A program made the translations under genes and the position numbers. The notes under the pieces were generated by a model. It worked only from the letters and a program-made list of their open reading frames with translations, was not told where the DNA came from and did not search any database. Below, in pieces: positions 1-8,007 of a stretch of 36,075 bases of DNA; positions within the stretch are counted from its first letter, which is position 1; each line of letters opens with the position of its first letter. The stretch comes from JBHEKP01 sp041859375 (lineage in GTDB: Bacteria; Hydrogenedentota; Hydrogenedentia; Hydrogenedentales; CAITNO01), in assembly GCA_041859375.1 (NCBI GenBank), contig JBHEKP010000019.1, positions 1 to 36,075 on the forward strand, written 5' to 3'.

Positions 1-923
1 TGGCCGTTGTGGGCAAGGTTGACGGCAATGGCATTGACAATGGCGGGGTTGGCGGGCGCGAGTTCATGGGCCCTCGAAAGCCACGCGTGGGCCTGCCCGA
101 AGTCGCGCCTGTTCATGGCGTCCACGCCGAGGGCGTAATAGCCGTCGGCGGATTCCATGAGCCCCAGACGGGTCAGCAGCGCTTCGGAGGCCTGCTTGAC
201 CGCCGTCTCAAAGGACTGCTTGAAAAGGGCGCCGTTGCCGCGCGTCCACTGGCTGACCGCATTCTCCTTGGACGCGAGTCTTGGCGAGGCGAGATTGAAT
301 TTCAGGCGGTCGGTCGGGTCGCCCAGCCGCTGCGAAAAAAGCACGTCCCCGCCGTAGATGCACAGGCTGTCGCGCCAGACAATCCGCCCCCGCGGAAAAC
401 TCCGCAGCACGGCGTTCAACTGCACCACCAAATCCCCCTCATAGCCGAAAACGCCGTGCATGGCGGACACGTCGAGAAGATAGTCGAAGTCTTCCCTGCC
501 CAGCCGGGCCAGACGCTCCTTTTCGGCGTCCTTCATGCTCGCGTAGCCGGTGGAGTTGCCCAGTGGCGCGACGCGTTTCGACTGTTCACCGAGCGCGGTG
601 GCAATGGACGCGGCCAGCCGTTCCTGAAGAATTTTTCCCGTGGGGTAGTCGCCGATGGACTCCATGATCCGCTTTTTATGGGAGGCGTCCTGGGCGGCGG
701 TGATGCCCGCGCCGACCACCGTGCCGATGCTGCCCATGATTTGCAGGGTCTGGCGCACGGGGGACACGGCCACTATCATCTCCCCGCTCCCGGTGTCCAG
801 GGACCATGCGGCGCACTGCGCGCCGCGCACCACTGTCGGATCCCCGCCGCGCCCCGTCACACACCCGGCGACCATCAGGCACACCGAGGCAAAAACGGCG
901 GCCTTCAACATGTTAAAACGCAT
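1..923 (-). CDS. Lipoprotein with C-terminal TPR-like segment (3' end outside window)
   Basis: The frame is open to the left edge, so the C-terminus is missing; about 307 codons are visible. The N-terminus is a lipoprotein signal: Met, Arg, a hydrophobic stretch, then lipobox V-A-G-C with the lipidated Cys at residue 21. A glycine-rich hydrophobic segment follows (GSIGTVVGAGITAAQ, about residues 60-75). The last visible 45 residues (GYYALGVDAMNRRDF, then AHAWLSRAHELAPANPA) read like a tetratricopeptide repeat. The ATG at 921-923 has AGGAG eight bases upstream. It lies 35 bases downstream of the release-factor-like gene on the same strand and may be cotranscribed. No specific family is recognised. 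Lipoprotein export is well supported by sequence; the function is unknown. Confidence 0.8.
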   Translation of the reverse strand, partial: MRFNMLKAAVFASVCLMVAGCVTGRGGDPTVVRGAQCAAWSLDTGSGEMIVAVSPVRQTLQIMGSIGTVVGAGITAAQDASHKKRIMESIGDYPTGKILQERLAASIATALGEQSKRVAPLGNSTGYASMKDAEKERLARLGREDFDYLLDVSAMHGVFGYEGDLVVQLNAVLRSFPRGRIVWRDSLCIYGGDVLFSQRLGDPTDRLKFNLASPRLASKENAVSQWTRGNGALFKQSFETAVKQASEALLTRLGLMESADGYYALGVDAMNRRDFGQAHAWLSRAHELAPANPAIVNAIAVNLAHNG

Positions 924-958
924 CCGGGCATCTCCTGCGTGTTGGAACCTGCGCGGGC

Positions 959-1303
959 CTACTCCCCGTCCGCCTGCGGCGGCCGGCGTCCCGACTTCGT
1001 GTGCGAGCGCATCCGCTTGTCCATCAGCCGCCGCGCCACCGCCGCCCTGGAGGGCTTTGTGGCGGTGCGCTTGCGCGGCACGCGGCGCATTTCCGCCAGG
1101 CGGCCCGCCAGCACGTCCAGCGCCGCCTGCCTGTTCTTGTGCTGCGAACGGGACGCGGTGGCCACGACAACAAGCCCCGTGGGAATGTGCCTCACCCTCA
1201 CCGCGGAGTCGGTGGTGTTTTTCTTTTGGCCGCCGGGACCGGAACTCCTGAAAAAAGTAATCTCAAGTTCCTGTTCCGGGGGGTGTTCCTCTTGACGGGA
1301 CAT
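959..1303 (-). CDS. Peptide chain release factor-like protein (GGQ domain)
   Basis: This 114-residue protein is a free-standing class I release factor catalytic domain. It carries S-G-P-G-G-Q (GGQ at residues 24-26) followed by KKNTTDSAVRVRHIPTG, close to the RF1/RF2 pattern, and a basic C-terminus (RKRTATKPSR, KRMRSHTKSGRR) as in ArfB/YaeJ-type rescue proteins. It has no codon-recognition domain. By family it may hydrolyse peptidyl-tRNA on stalled ribosomes, but the substrate is inferred. An ATG 78 bases upstream is also in frame, but a promoter-like TATAGT (1344-1349) would start transcription after it, so ATG 1303 is preferred. The Lys-Lys after GGQ replaces the usual His-Val. Stop is TAG. 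Confidence 0.85.
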   Translation of the reverse strand: MSRQEEHPPEQELEITFFRSSGPGGQKKNTTDSAVRVRHIPTGLVVVATASRSQHKNRQAALDVLAGRLAEMRRVPRKRTATKPSRAAVARRLMDKRMRSHTKSGRRPPQADGE

Positions 1304-1343
1304 GCTGCATTCCGTTTCATCATTGCAAAAACCGGCGGCGCAT

Positions 1344-1373
1344 ACTATACGTGGAAGCGGCGCGGCCGCGCAA
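1344..1373 (-). promoter_or_regulatory. Putative sigma-70 promoter for the GGQ protein gene
   Basis: On the minus strand TTGCGC (1373-1368) is followed by an 18-base spacer and TATAGT (1349-1344). The predicted start near 1337 leaves about 34 bases before ATG 1303. The -35 match is weak. Confidence 0.4.
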
Positions 1374-1394
1374 AAGTGCATGGTGCGCAGTCCG

Positions 1395-3575
1395 TCAGGG
1401 GGTGAACCAGGGCAGGGTAAAGGCTGAAAGCAGGTGGCCGTCGGCGGGATCGTTGGGGTTCAGCCCGTTGCGGATTTCCACCCCGTCACCGTCGCCGTCG
1501 CCGTCCGAATCATGCAGCAGCGGACTGGTAAAAAATCCCCGGAGGCCCGTGCTTTCCTCCCTGTCCGACAGCCCGTCACCGTCGGTATCGGCGCGCAGCG
1601 GGTCGGTGGCATAGCCAAAATAACCCGAAGACTCCTCCGCGTCGGAGAAACCGTCGCCGTCGGTGTCTGCGTCGTCGTCCTTGATGGTGACGAGCGCCTG
1701 TGTTGAAAATGCGGCGACCCCTGCACAGGCGGAAACAGCCACAAGCCGCGCGGTGAAGGTTCGATCCCCGTCCAGGTGGATGTTGGGCAGGATGGGGATG
1801 GAAAGGGTTAATCCGCCGCCGGGCGCAAGGGTGCGGGGGCCGGCGTTGTCGGTGTAGTCCGTGCCGGCCAGTGCGGAACCCTGATCAATGACGAATCCGA
1901 CATCCACCGCGCCGGGCAGGGGATAAGAAAAGCTGAGCGGCAGGGAAACCGAACCGGCGCCCTCGGAAACCTCCACCGAGGTGACGGCAAAATTGGCGGC
2001 GGGCGGCGCGAGAAAAGTCTTCATCATGGTCCAGCTCTTGTCGAAGCGGCCATAGTAGTCGGGCTCAAACGGGCTGACACAGGAGGCGGTGCCGCCCCAA
2101 AGCTGTCCCACGATCAATCCGGTGGCCGAAACCACCAGGGGACTCCCCGAAGAGCCGCCCTCGGTGGTTCCGCCGCCCCACCGCACCTCATGGAACCATG
2201 CCGAATAGGGGTTGTCCAGATTGGACAGCGTCCCGTGGCTGATGCGCTTGAAGTCCCCCCGGGGATGGTGGACGCAGGTGACCGGCGTGGCAACGGCGGG
2301 AACAGTGGTGGTCCATCCGGCCCGGGCCAGCTCAAGGGGCGGCTCCTGGCGCAGCCGCAGCAGGGTGAAATCCGAACCCCCGCCGGTTTCACCCGTGCCG
2401 CCGGTGCCCGCGAGATAGTCCGCCCCTCCGGTTGTGCGCGGCACGGTGAGCAACCCCGGATGGGCGCCGTTGCAGGAGGTGTTCTGGTACAGCCAGTAAA
2501 ACTCCAGCACCTCCGCGCCGCGCGTGCCCGTCTGCCCCCGGACACAATGGTTGGCCGTGAGCACATAGGGGATGCCGGCGCAGGGGTTGCCGTCGGTGAT
2601 AAGGGTGCAGGTGCAGAAGAGCACCCCCTCCGTGGAGATGGTGCCAAGCCCGCCCACGGCGGTGGCCAGCGAAGCCCATTCAGGCTCGCAGGCGACATCC
2701 AGGTTGCAGGCACCCGCGTCCAATTTGCCGCCGTCAAGGGGATCAAGATAAATGTGCGCCAGTCTCCCCGCCGAAATGCGCACGTCAGCGGTGTCAGCAT
2801 CCGGGGGAATTTTGCACACAACGGCAAGGTTGTCCCCGGGACAGGCGGGAGCCCAAAAAGGCGCCTCCGCACCGGAGGACGGAGCGGGCACCGGAATCAC
2901 CACGGGAGGCTCCCCCCCCACAATGCGAAGCTCCGCCCCGGCGGGCAATTGCAGCACGTCGAAGGCCAGCCTTATCCCCACCGCCCCCGGAGAGGCGACA
3001 TGAAAGAAACCGTAACGGTTACCCAGGGCGTCAACCGCCCATTCGCCCGAATTTTCCATCGTCACCGGATACGGCAAATCGCGAAAAACGCCAATGCGGA
3101 GCGCATCCTTTGCACCGTCCAATCCGAGCGCCTGATCCTCCGCTAAAACGGCGGCAATGTCTATCGGAACCAGGGGAGCCACGGGCGGCAACGCCGACTT
3201 CTCCCACAGCGCCGGCCAAACGGAAGCGAAAGATGCGGCGCTTTTGGCGCCGGACAAGGGGGGTGACATCTGACTGGAGATATCCGCCGGTTCGGGGGCG
3301 CATGGGGACAGGCCAAAACGCGCCGCCTCCCCGGCATCAATCACGTGTCCGTCCCGCCGGTAGACCATCCGGGCGCATTCCCCGCCTGCGGAGGGAAACA
3401 TTTGCGCCTCAACCAGCCATGCGGCGCCGTCCGATTCAACCCGCTGCCACCAGACGGCTGACGGAATTTCCCCGGTCGCGGGAAATGCGCTGGTAAAAAA
3501 AAGAACCCACACCGCCACACCCATCCCCCGTCCCCCGTGGACGCCAAACAAGGATCTTTGCAGCCAAAGGGTCAT
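1395..3575 (-). CDS. Exported trypsin-like serine protease (lysyl endopeptidase-like) with Calx-beta and calcium-type repeats
   Basis: A 726-residue secreted endopeptidase. The N-terminus has a signal peptide (hydrophobic core about residues 18-33). A propeptide-like region reaches about residue 290 and the S1 catalytic domain spans about 290-525. Catalytic residues are His343 (TANHC), Asp402 (GSDFTLLRL) and Ser476 (GGSSGSP). Motifs such as YWLYQNTSC and VHHPRGDFKRIS are typical of the lysyl endopeptidase (Achromobacter protease I) branch. A Calx-beta-like domain (about 527-635, ending IKDDD) follows, then Asp-rich DTDGDGFSD / DTDGDGLSD / DSDGDGDGD repeats like thrombospondin type 3 calcium sites. 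It lies 13 bases downstream of a paralogous protease in the same direction, so the two are probably cotranscribed. The start ATG has only a weak ribosome binding site. Lys specificity is not proven. Confidence 0.9.
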   Translation of the reverse strand: MTLWLQRSLFGVHGGRGMGVAVWVLFFTSAFPATGEIPSAVWWQRVESDGAAWLVEAQMFPSAGGECARMVYRRDGHVIDAGEAARFGLSPCAPEPADISSQMSPPLSGAKSAASFASVWPALWEKSALPPVAPLVPIDIAAVLAEDQALGLDGAKDALRIGVFRDLPYPVTMENSGEWAVDALGNRYGFFHVASPGAVGIRLAFDVLQLPAGAELRIVGGEPPVVIPVPAPSSGAEAPFWAPACPGDNLAVVCKIPPDADTADVRISAGRLAHIYLDPLDGGKLDAGACNLDVACEPEWASLATAVGGLGTISTEGVLFCTCTLITDGNPCAGIPYVLTANHCVRGQTGTRGAEVLEFYWLYQNTSCNGAHPGLLTVPRTTGGADYLAGTGGTGETGGGSDFTLLRLRQEPPLELARAGWTTTVPAVATPVTCVHHPRGDFKRISHGTLSNLDNPYSAWFHEVRWGGGTTEGGSSGSPLVVSATGLIVGQLWGGTASCVSPFEPDYYGRFDKSWTMMKTFLAPPAANFAVTSVEVSEGAGSVSLPLSFSYPLPGAVDVGFVIDQGSALAGTDYTDNAGPRTLAPGGGLTLSIPILPNIHLDGDRTFTARLVAVSACAGVAAFSTQALVTIKDDDADTDGDGFSDAEESSGYFGYATDPLRADTDGDGLSDREESTGLRGFFTSPLLHDSDGDGDGDGVEIRNGLNPNDPADGHLLSAFTLPWFTP
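1470..1670 (-). repeat. Calcium-binding TSP3-like DxDGDG repeats at the protease C-terminus
   Basis: Coding repeat covering residues about 636-702 of the protease. Three acidic loops of D-T-D-G-D-G-x-S-D type are spaced by about 28 residues. Such loops bind calcium in thrombospondin type 3 and related secreted proteins. Confidence 0.7.
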
Positions 3576-3588
3576 GTGTCATCCGCCG

Positions 3589-5328
3589 TCACTGGGTTGG
3601 CATCTTCAGAAAAAACCTGCCGCATATGAGAAAACCCATGACAACCGAGATCATTCCCAGTGTGTCGGCATTTCCCGTCTTAAACCATTTGCAGGAGTGG
3701 TCATCGTCAGTTTCCCCCTCGCCTTCCCCTTCCCCTTCACCTTCACCCTCGCCCTCACCCTCACCCTCACCCTCCATCTGGGGCTCGCCCTCCACAGTGG
3801 TGGGCGACTCAAGCCATTTGGCAATCACCGGAAGGGTCAAATCAAAACGGCCAAAATAATCCGGCTCAGCCGTTGAGGTGCAACTGGCGAAGCCACCGTA
3901 CAACTGGCCCACCACAAGCCCCCCGGCCTCGGCAAAGACGGGGCATCCCGAGGAACCTGGTTCGGTGGTTCCCTGGGACCACAGCACCTCATGAAATCTT
4001 TCCAGGGGTTTGTAATGCCCGCCCCCCTGGCTTGGACTGCCGGAATCCACATTCAGACCGAAGGATATCCGCTTTTCCTCGCCCTGCGGATGGTGGATGG
4101 CCGTCATCGAAGCGCCAATGGCCACGGTGGACGAGGAGTATCCCGCATACACCAGCCCGGCGGGGGGGGCGTTTCGCAGCTTTAAAAACGCGAAGTCGTT
4201 GCCGTAGGTGCTGCCGGAACCGGCCAAAAAATCCGCGCCGCCGGTGGTGCGCAGCATGTCGCCCAGGACCGGGGCGGCACCGTCGCAGGTGCTGGCCTGG
4301 TAAAGCCAGTACACCTCAAGGTTGGAGGCGGCCGGCTGGCCGCCAACACAGTGAAAGGCGGTGAGCAAATAGGGCAGTTCGGATTCCGGCGCGGCATCGG
4401 CCAGCAGTGTGCCCGTGCAGGCCCATGCCCCGCCGTCGTCAACCTTTGCCAGCCGCCCCACCGCCATGGCCGTGGTGAGCCAACCCGGACGGCAGGCAAT
4501 GCGGATGTTGCAGGAACCGATCGACTTCATCCCCTCCAGTGGGTTCTTGAACAGGTAGGCCCGTTTGTCAATTTCAACGGCAAGGGAATCCAGGGAAACA
4601 CCGCCGGGCACCCGCAATTCCAGGCAGCAATTCTCACCGGGGATGGTTGCGGACCAGCCTGCGGCGGCAATTTGTTCCCCGGTGCCGCCGACGGGCGCAT
4701 ATGCGGTGAGGGCCGCGCCTTCGGGCAGCTCCAAACGGCCAAAATGCAGCCGCTGTCCAAGCGCCCCCGCGCTGGCGATTGAAAACGCCCACACCGAAGA
4801 ACCGTCCGGCAGGACAAACCACTGCCCCCAACCTTCCTTTGCACCCTCCAGCACCACGGAAAATTCCAATTCTTCGACGTTCCCGATTTTCAGCACCCCC
4901 TTGGCCGCCTCCTCCTCGCGGTCCTCTTCGGAAAAATCCCCGTTGAGGGGGGGGAGAACGCATGACACAAGAAGCGACGGATCCACTGCGGGGACAAAAA
5001 CATCCCTGTCCTTCTTGAAGGGCCACCCATGGCCGATTTCGGGCATTTTGTTCCGGGGAGCCTCCCACTCCTTTTCAGGCAGGCCAAGACGCGCCAAATC
5101 ATCCGGGGTCAGGGGGCGGCAGTTCCCGTCAAAATACAGGTCAACGGGCGCGGCATCCTCCGCCAAAACCCGGTATCCATGCACGACACCGTCCCCGGCC
5201 GCCTCCTCCCAGGAGAAAAGCACCGGCCATGACGCATGGAGGGTTCCATCCAGGCACGAAAATTCCCCTGCGCCGCCCACCGCACAGGAAAGCAACGCGG
5301 CCAGAAAAAAAAGCACTGCTTTTGACAT
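3589..5328 (-). CDS. Exported lysyl endopeptidase-like serine protease with (GE)n linker and C-terminal membrane anchor
   Basis: A 579-residue paralogue of the neighbouring protease. It has a signal peptide (MSKAVLFFLAALLSCAV), a prodomain to about residue 270, and an S1 domain with His326 (TAFHC), Asp378 (GNDFAFLKL) and Ser460 (EPGSSGCP). After residue 510 come a (Gly-Glu)n spacer (about 519-539), an acidic DDD-H-S-C stretch, one hydrophobic helix (GMISVVMGFLICG) and a short basic end. This arrangement resembles C-terminal sorting tails. A TTG 36 bases upstream is in frame, but ATG 5328 gives the proper signal peptide. Stop TGA is 13 bases before the next protease start, suggesting one transcript. 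The tail suggests surface attachment, whereas the sister protein ends in calcium repeats. Confidence 0.9.
   Translation of the reverse strand: MSKAVLFFLAALLSCAVGGAGEFSCLDGTLHASWPVLFSWEEAAGDGVVHGYRVLAEDAAPVDLYFDGNCRPLTPDDLARLGLPEKEWEAPRNKMPEIGHGWPFKKDRDVFVPAVDPSLLVSCVLPPLNGDFSEEDREEEAAKGVLKIGNVEELEFSVVLEGAKEGWGQWFVLPDGSSVWAFSIASAGALGQRLHFGRLELPEGAALTAYAPVGGTGEQIAAAGWSATIPGENCCLELRVPGGVSLDSLAVEIDKRAYLFKNPLEGMKSIGSCNIRIACRPGWLTTAMAVGRLAKVDDGGAWACTGTLLADAAPESELPYLLTAFHCVGGQPAASNLEVYWLYQASTCDGAAPVLGDMLRTTGGADFLAGSGSTYGNDFAFLKLRNAPPAGLVYAGYSSSTVAIGASMTAIHHPQGEEKRISFGLNVDSGSPSQGGGHYKPLERFHEVLWSQGTTEPGSSGCPVFAEAGGLVVGQLYGGFASCTSTAEPDYFGRFDLTLPVIAKWLESPTTVEGEPQMEGEGEGEGEGEGEGEGEGEGETDDDHSCKWFKTGNADTLGMISVVMGFLICGRFFLKMPTQ
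3712..3774 (-). repeat. GGNGAN hexamer-type repeat encoding (Gly-Glu)n
   Basis: A simple coding repeat of alternating Gly and Glu codons linking the protease domain to its membrane tail. It should be prone to length change by slippage in six-base steps, which keep the frame. Confidence 0.85.
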
Positions 5329-5465
5329 AAACGGCCCTGTCCCGCCGGAAGGCGTTCCACTCAAATCCGCCCCGCGCGCGGCAAATCATCTTTTGTTAAG
5401 TGTACCCGACCCGGCGTGATTTTTCCCAGCCGTCCGAAAGGGACAACAGCCCGCCGACGCGGCGG

Positions 5466-6086
5466 TCAGTGGTGCATCCATTTGCCGCCAAGCATGGTGA
5501 GGTAACCCGCCATCAGGTGCTCGACAACCCCGAAGGCGTCCTCCACGGGACCGTACTCGTCGGAGGTTGCGGGGATATGGATGGCGATGTCCGACACGCC
5601 CAGCAGACGGCCGCCGGTCATGCCCGCCACGCCAATGGTGACCGCGCCCAGTTCCTTCGCCGTGACCATGCCCCGGATGATGTTCTCGCTGTTGCCGCTG
5701 ACGGACATGGCGTACACCACGTCGCCGGGGCGCAGATACACGCGCAGTTGATCCGCGAAAATGTTTTCAAAGGCGCTGTCATTCCCGATGGCCGTCACCG
5801 AGGAGGGGTTGTCCGTGAGGCAGTAGGCGCGAAATCCGGGCTTTCCCTTCACGGTGGAGCCGACAAGCAGATCGTTCACCCAGTGGGAGGCCACCGCGGC
5901 GCTGCCGCCGTTGGCCATGTAATAGAGGGCGGCGCCGTCGCGCCGGGCCTTGTCCATGGCCTCCACCGCCCGGCCGATGGCGTCGCGGTCCAGTTTGGCG
6001 CACAATTCAGCCACCCGGGCCAGGTAACCCCCGGCATAGGCCGGAAAAGATTCCGATTTTTGGTACAGTTCCGCAAGGTAATTCAT
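5466..6086 (-). CDS. gmhA: SIS-domain phosphosugar isomerase, GmhA-like (sedoheptulose-7-phosphate isomerase type)
   Basis: A 206-residue single SIS domain. The phosphosugar-binding elements are clear: MANGGSAAVASHW near residue 60 and SVSGNSENI near 130, with a late DEYGPVEDAFGVVEHL helix. In GmhA this fold converts sedoheptulose 7-phosphate to glycero-manno-heptose 7-phosphate for lipopolysaccharide heptose. Here a role in envelope sugar synthesis is likely, but another phosphosugar substrate is possible because no other heptose gene is nearby. ATG 6086 has AAGGA eight bases upstream. The upstream Fe-S aldo/keto reductase ends 14 bases before, so the two probably share a transcript. The TGA at 5466 is followed by a GC hairpin (5451-5465) without a U-run. 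Confidence 0.85.
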   Translation of the reverse strand: MNYLAELYQKSESFPAYAGGYLARVAELCAKLDRDAIGRAVEAMDKARRDGAALYYMANGGSAAVASHWVNDLLVGSTVKGKPGFRAYCLTDNPSSVTAIGNDSAFENIFADQLRVYLRPGDVVYAMSVSGNSENIIRGMVTAKELGAVTIGVAGMTGGRLLGVSDIAIHIPATSDEYGPVEDAFGVVEHLMAGYLTMLGGKWMHH

Positions 6087-6100
6087 CGGGGTGTCCTTTT

Positions 6101-7213
6101 TTATTGTCCGCACAGTTCCGCATAGTCTTTGCGGAGCTGGTCGAAACGCTCAAGAATGGGCAGTTGCTGCGTGCAGTCGGCCTCACATTGGCCGCAGCGC
6201 ACGCAGGATTCAAGCAGTTTTTCCACATCCGGGGACCACCAGTGCCATTTCATCTGGTCCATGGCCGCCTGGGGCCCCTTGAGCAGCCGCTGGTTGTAGG
6301 CGTCCATGAGCCGGACCACGGGCACCCCGGCGGGGCAGTCGCTGCAATAGCCGCACTGGGTGCAGAAGTCGCGGTGCAACAGCCTGATTTCCTCCTGAAC
6401 CCCCTCCACCTCCGCCATGTCCATGGGGCTGAAACGATCCACCGCGTCCGCGGCGCTGTCCACGTCGGCCTGGTTGCGGAATCCCACAAGCGCCACGGTC
6501 ACCCCCGGCAGGGACAGGTTGAAACGGACCGCGGCATCCACCATGGAAACATCCCCGGCGCGCATGAGCGGGGAAAAGTGGCCGGGGTTGTCCACCAGCA
6601 GCCCGCCGCCCAGCGTGTTCATGGTGACCACACCCAGTCCGCGCTCCATGGCGGCCCTGGCGCCGGGATAGCGCAGGTGGTAGTTGATGGCGTTGAGGCC
6701 TATGAGCATGCCCTCGAACAGCCCCTCCCCCTGGTCCAGCATGGAGGCCACCTTGTCGTGCTCAAGATGGGTTGAAACGCAGATGTGGCGGATGAGCCCC
6801 TCCTCCTTGAGTTTTCTGAAGGCGTCCAGCGCCCCTTTCTCCTTGCGTCCGGGCAGATCCCCCGGCTGCACCAGGCACCACACATGGTAAAAATCTATCG
6901 CGTCCACACCAAGGCGCGCCAGGGAGCGCTCACACTGGGCGCGCACCTCGTCCGGCTCCGCCGCCATGGTTTTCGACGCAACATAAAAGGGACGGCCGCT
7001 TTTTTTCATTTCACGGATGGCGATGCCGTAGATTTCCTCGCTCTTGTCGTCGCAGTAGATCGGGGCGGTGTCGAAATAGGTAACGCCCCGCTCGAATGCG
7101 CGGAGGACCACCGCAGCCATTTCATCCATGCGCCCGGGCGCCTCAAAGCGCATGCCACCCATGCCAAGGCGGGAAACAGTCTTGCCGGTGCGGCCAAATT
7201 CCGTGTAAAGCAT
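6101..7213 (-). CDS. Aldo/keto reductase with C-terminal [4Fe-4S]-type cysteine motifs
   Basis: A 370-residue protein of the COG1453 type. The N-terminal barrel carries the aldo/keto reductase tetrad Asp48, Tyr53, Lys81 and His110 (FDTAPIY, ASKTM, FYHVW). The C-terminal third has two ferredoxin-like clusters, C284-x2-C-x2-C-x2-C (CTQCGYCSDCP) and C337-x2-C-x2-C-x3-C (CVRCGQCEADC). Family members are predicted cytoplasmic oxidoreductases; substrate and electron partner are unknown. ATG 7213 has AAGGAG upstream. It is first in a two-gene unit with the GmhA-like gene 14 bases downstream. Fe-S clusters of this kind suggest a lifestyle with low oxygen, in line with the anaerobic sulfatase-maturase at the right end. 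Confidence 0.9.
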   Translation of the reverse strand: MLYTEFGRTGKTVSRLGMGGMRFEAPGRMDEMAAVVLRAFERGVTYFDTAPIYCDDKSEEIYGIAIREMKKSGRPFYVASKTMAAEPDEVRAQCERSLARLGVDAIDFYHVWCLVQPGDLPGRKEKGALDAFRKLKEEGLIRHICVSTHLEHDKVASMLDQGEGLFEGMLIGLNAINYHLRYPGARAAMERGLGVVTMNTLGGGLLVDNPGHFSPLMRAGDVSMVDAAVRFNLSLPGVTVALVGFRNQADVDSAADAVDRFSPMDMAEVEGVQEEIRLLHRDFCTQCGYCSDCPAGVPVVRLMDAYNQRLLKGPQAAMDQMKWHWWSPDVEKLLESCVRCGQCEADCTQQLPILERFDQLRKDYAELCGQ

Positions 7214-7269
7214 GGCATCATTCTCCTTAAATCATGTGAAAACTGTTTCCGGCATTCCTGTGGCAGAAA

Positions 7270-7881
7270 TCAGACAACGGGCTTCCAAGGCTCCTCCCCG
7301 GGAAGCACCATCATCTTGATGATGACGGCGAGAAGCACACCGCCAACCACCAGGACGCCCAGCGCCGCCGCAAGGAGCCCCCCCCGACCTCCCGCGGAGC
7401 CGCCGGTTTTTTCCGATGCCAGCGCATCCGGAGGCGCGGACGCCGCAAGGGCGGCCTGCCGTGTTTCGGCCTTGGCAATCAACTGCCGCGCCCGCTCCGA
7501 ATAATTCGCATCGTCCTGAAGCACCGGACGCCAGCCCGCCGAAGTCTCGATGAAGGTGTAGCCGTAATCGGTCCACACGCGGCGGAGACGCTCCCGGCGC
7601 ATCACGGGGGTTTCATACTTCAGCTCCACTCCGCGCTTGAGGCGGCTGTACACCTCCTGGCCCTGCCACGGAATGTCGGGGTAAAGCTCCAGCTTGGTGG
7701 TGGGCGCCAGCTCCGCGTTGGAATCGCGCAGCCAGTTGCCGTCCACCTTGACACCCGCGTAAAACGGATCACTGCGTCCGTCCCGGACCTCAAAGGTGGG
7801 CACGTCCGCGGGAACCGGGCCACCAAAAAGCACGTCGGTCTGCTGGACCTGGGCGAGCACCATGAGCAAATACATTATCAT
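7270..7881 (-). CDS. Hypothetical protein with short N-terminal hydrophobic segment and C-terminal membrane helix
   Basis: About 203 residues; no family recognised. The N-terminus MIMYLLMVLAQ is hydrophobic. A soluble middle follows (about 15-150) with a basic helix (VMRRERLRRVW) and an Ala-rich charged stretch. Near residues 166-191 there is one strong transmembrane helix (GGLLAAALGVLVVGGVLLAVIIK), then a short tail. The frame stays open upstream, but a promoter with perfect TATAAT at 7893-7888 puts the RNA start on or next to ATG 7881, so the gene may be read from a leaderless or near-leaderless message. It is transcribed away from the triple-STN lipoprotein gene and shares its promoter region, which hints at related roles. 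The start is uncertain within a few codons (ATG also at 7875 and 7863). Confidence 0.65.
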   Translation of the reverse strand: MIMYLLMVLAQVQQTDVLFGGPVPADVPTFEVRDGRSDPFYAGVKVDGNWLRDSNAELAPTTKLELYPDIPWQGQEVYSRLKRGVELKYETPVMRRERLRRVWTDYGYTFIETSAGWRPVLQDDANYSERARQLIAKAETRQAALAASAPPDALASEKTGGSAGGRGGLLAAALGVLVVGGVLLAVIIKMMVLPGEEPWKPVV

Positions 7882-7887
7882 TGCGTT

Positions 7888-7916
7888 ATTATATGTGGAA
7901 CGCCGGTTGACGGCAA
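7888..7916 (-). promoter_or_regulatory. Sigma-70-like promoter of the small membrane protein gene
   Basis: On the minus strand TTGCCG (7916-7911), a 17-base spacer, then perfect TATAAT (7893-7888). The predicted start falls at about 7880-7883, on the presumed start codon. Its -35 box overlaps the -35 box of the divergent promoter. Confidence 0.65.
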
Positions 7917-7936
7917 CATGGCAACAGGCACACAAT
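7907..7936 (+). promoter_or_regulatory. Sigma-70-like promoter of the triple-STN lipoprotein gene
   Basis: TTGACG (7907-7912), an 18-base spacer and CACAAT (7931-7936) give a 5' leader of about 65 bases before ATG 8008. The -35 is good and the -10 weaker. It overlaps the divergent promoter by six bases. Confidence 0.5.
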
Positions 7937-8007
7937 AACCGCCTTGGAAATGCGCGCGGCACGCGGATGAACGGACGGCGCGCATGTTTTTTGAACAGGA
8001 GGAAACA

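Noticed and set aside
9..1295. Long plus-strand open frame of 428 codons at the left edge
   Set aside because: It is antisense to a lipoprotein gene with signal peptide and lipobox and to a GGQ-domain gene, and its own product is rich in His/Arg/Gly with no recognisable motif.
3712..3774. Possible CRISPR or tandem DNA repeat
   Set aside because: The repeat is in frame and encodes Gly-Glu pairs; there are no spacers.
5451..5465. GC hairpin after the GmhA-like gene as terminator
   Set aside because: A six-base-pair stem with a three-base loop and no T-run on the minus strand; too weak to call.
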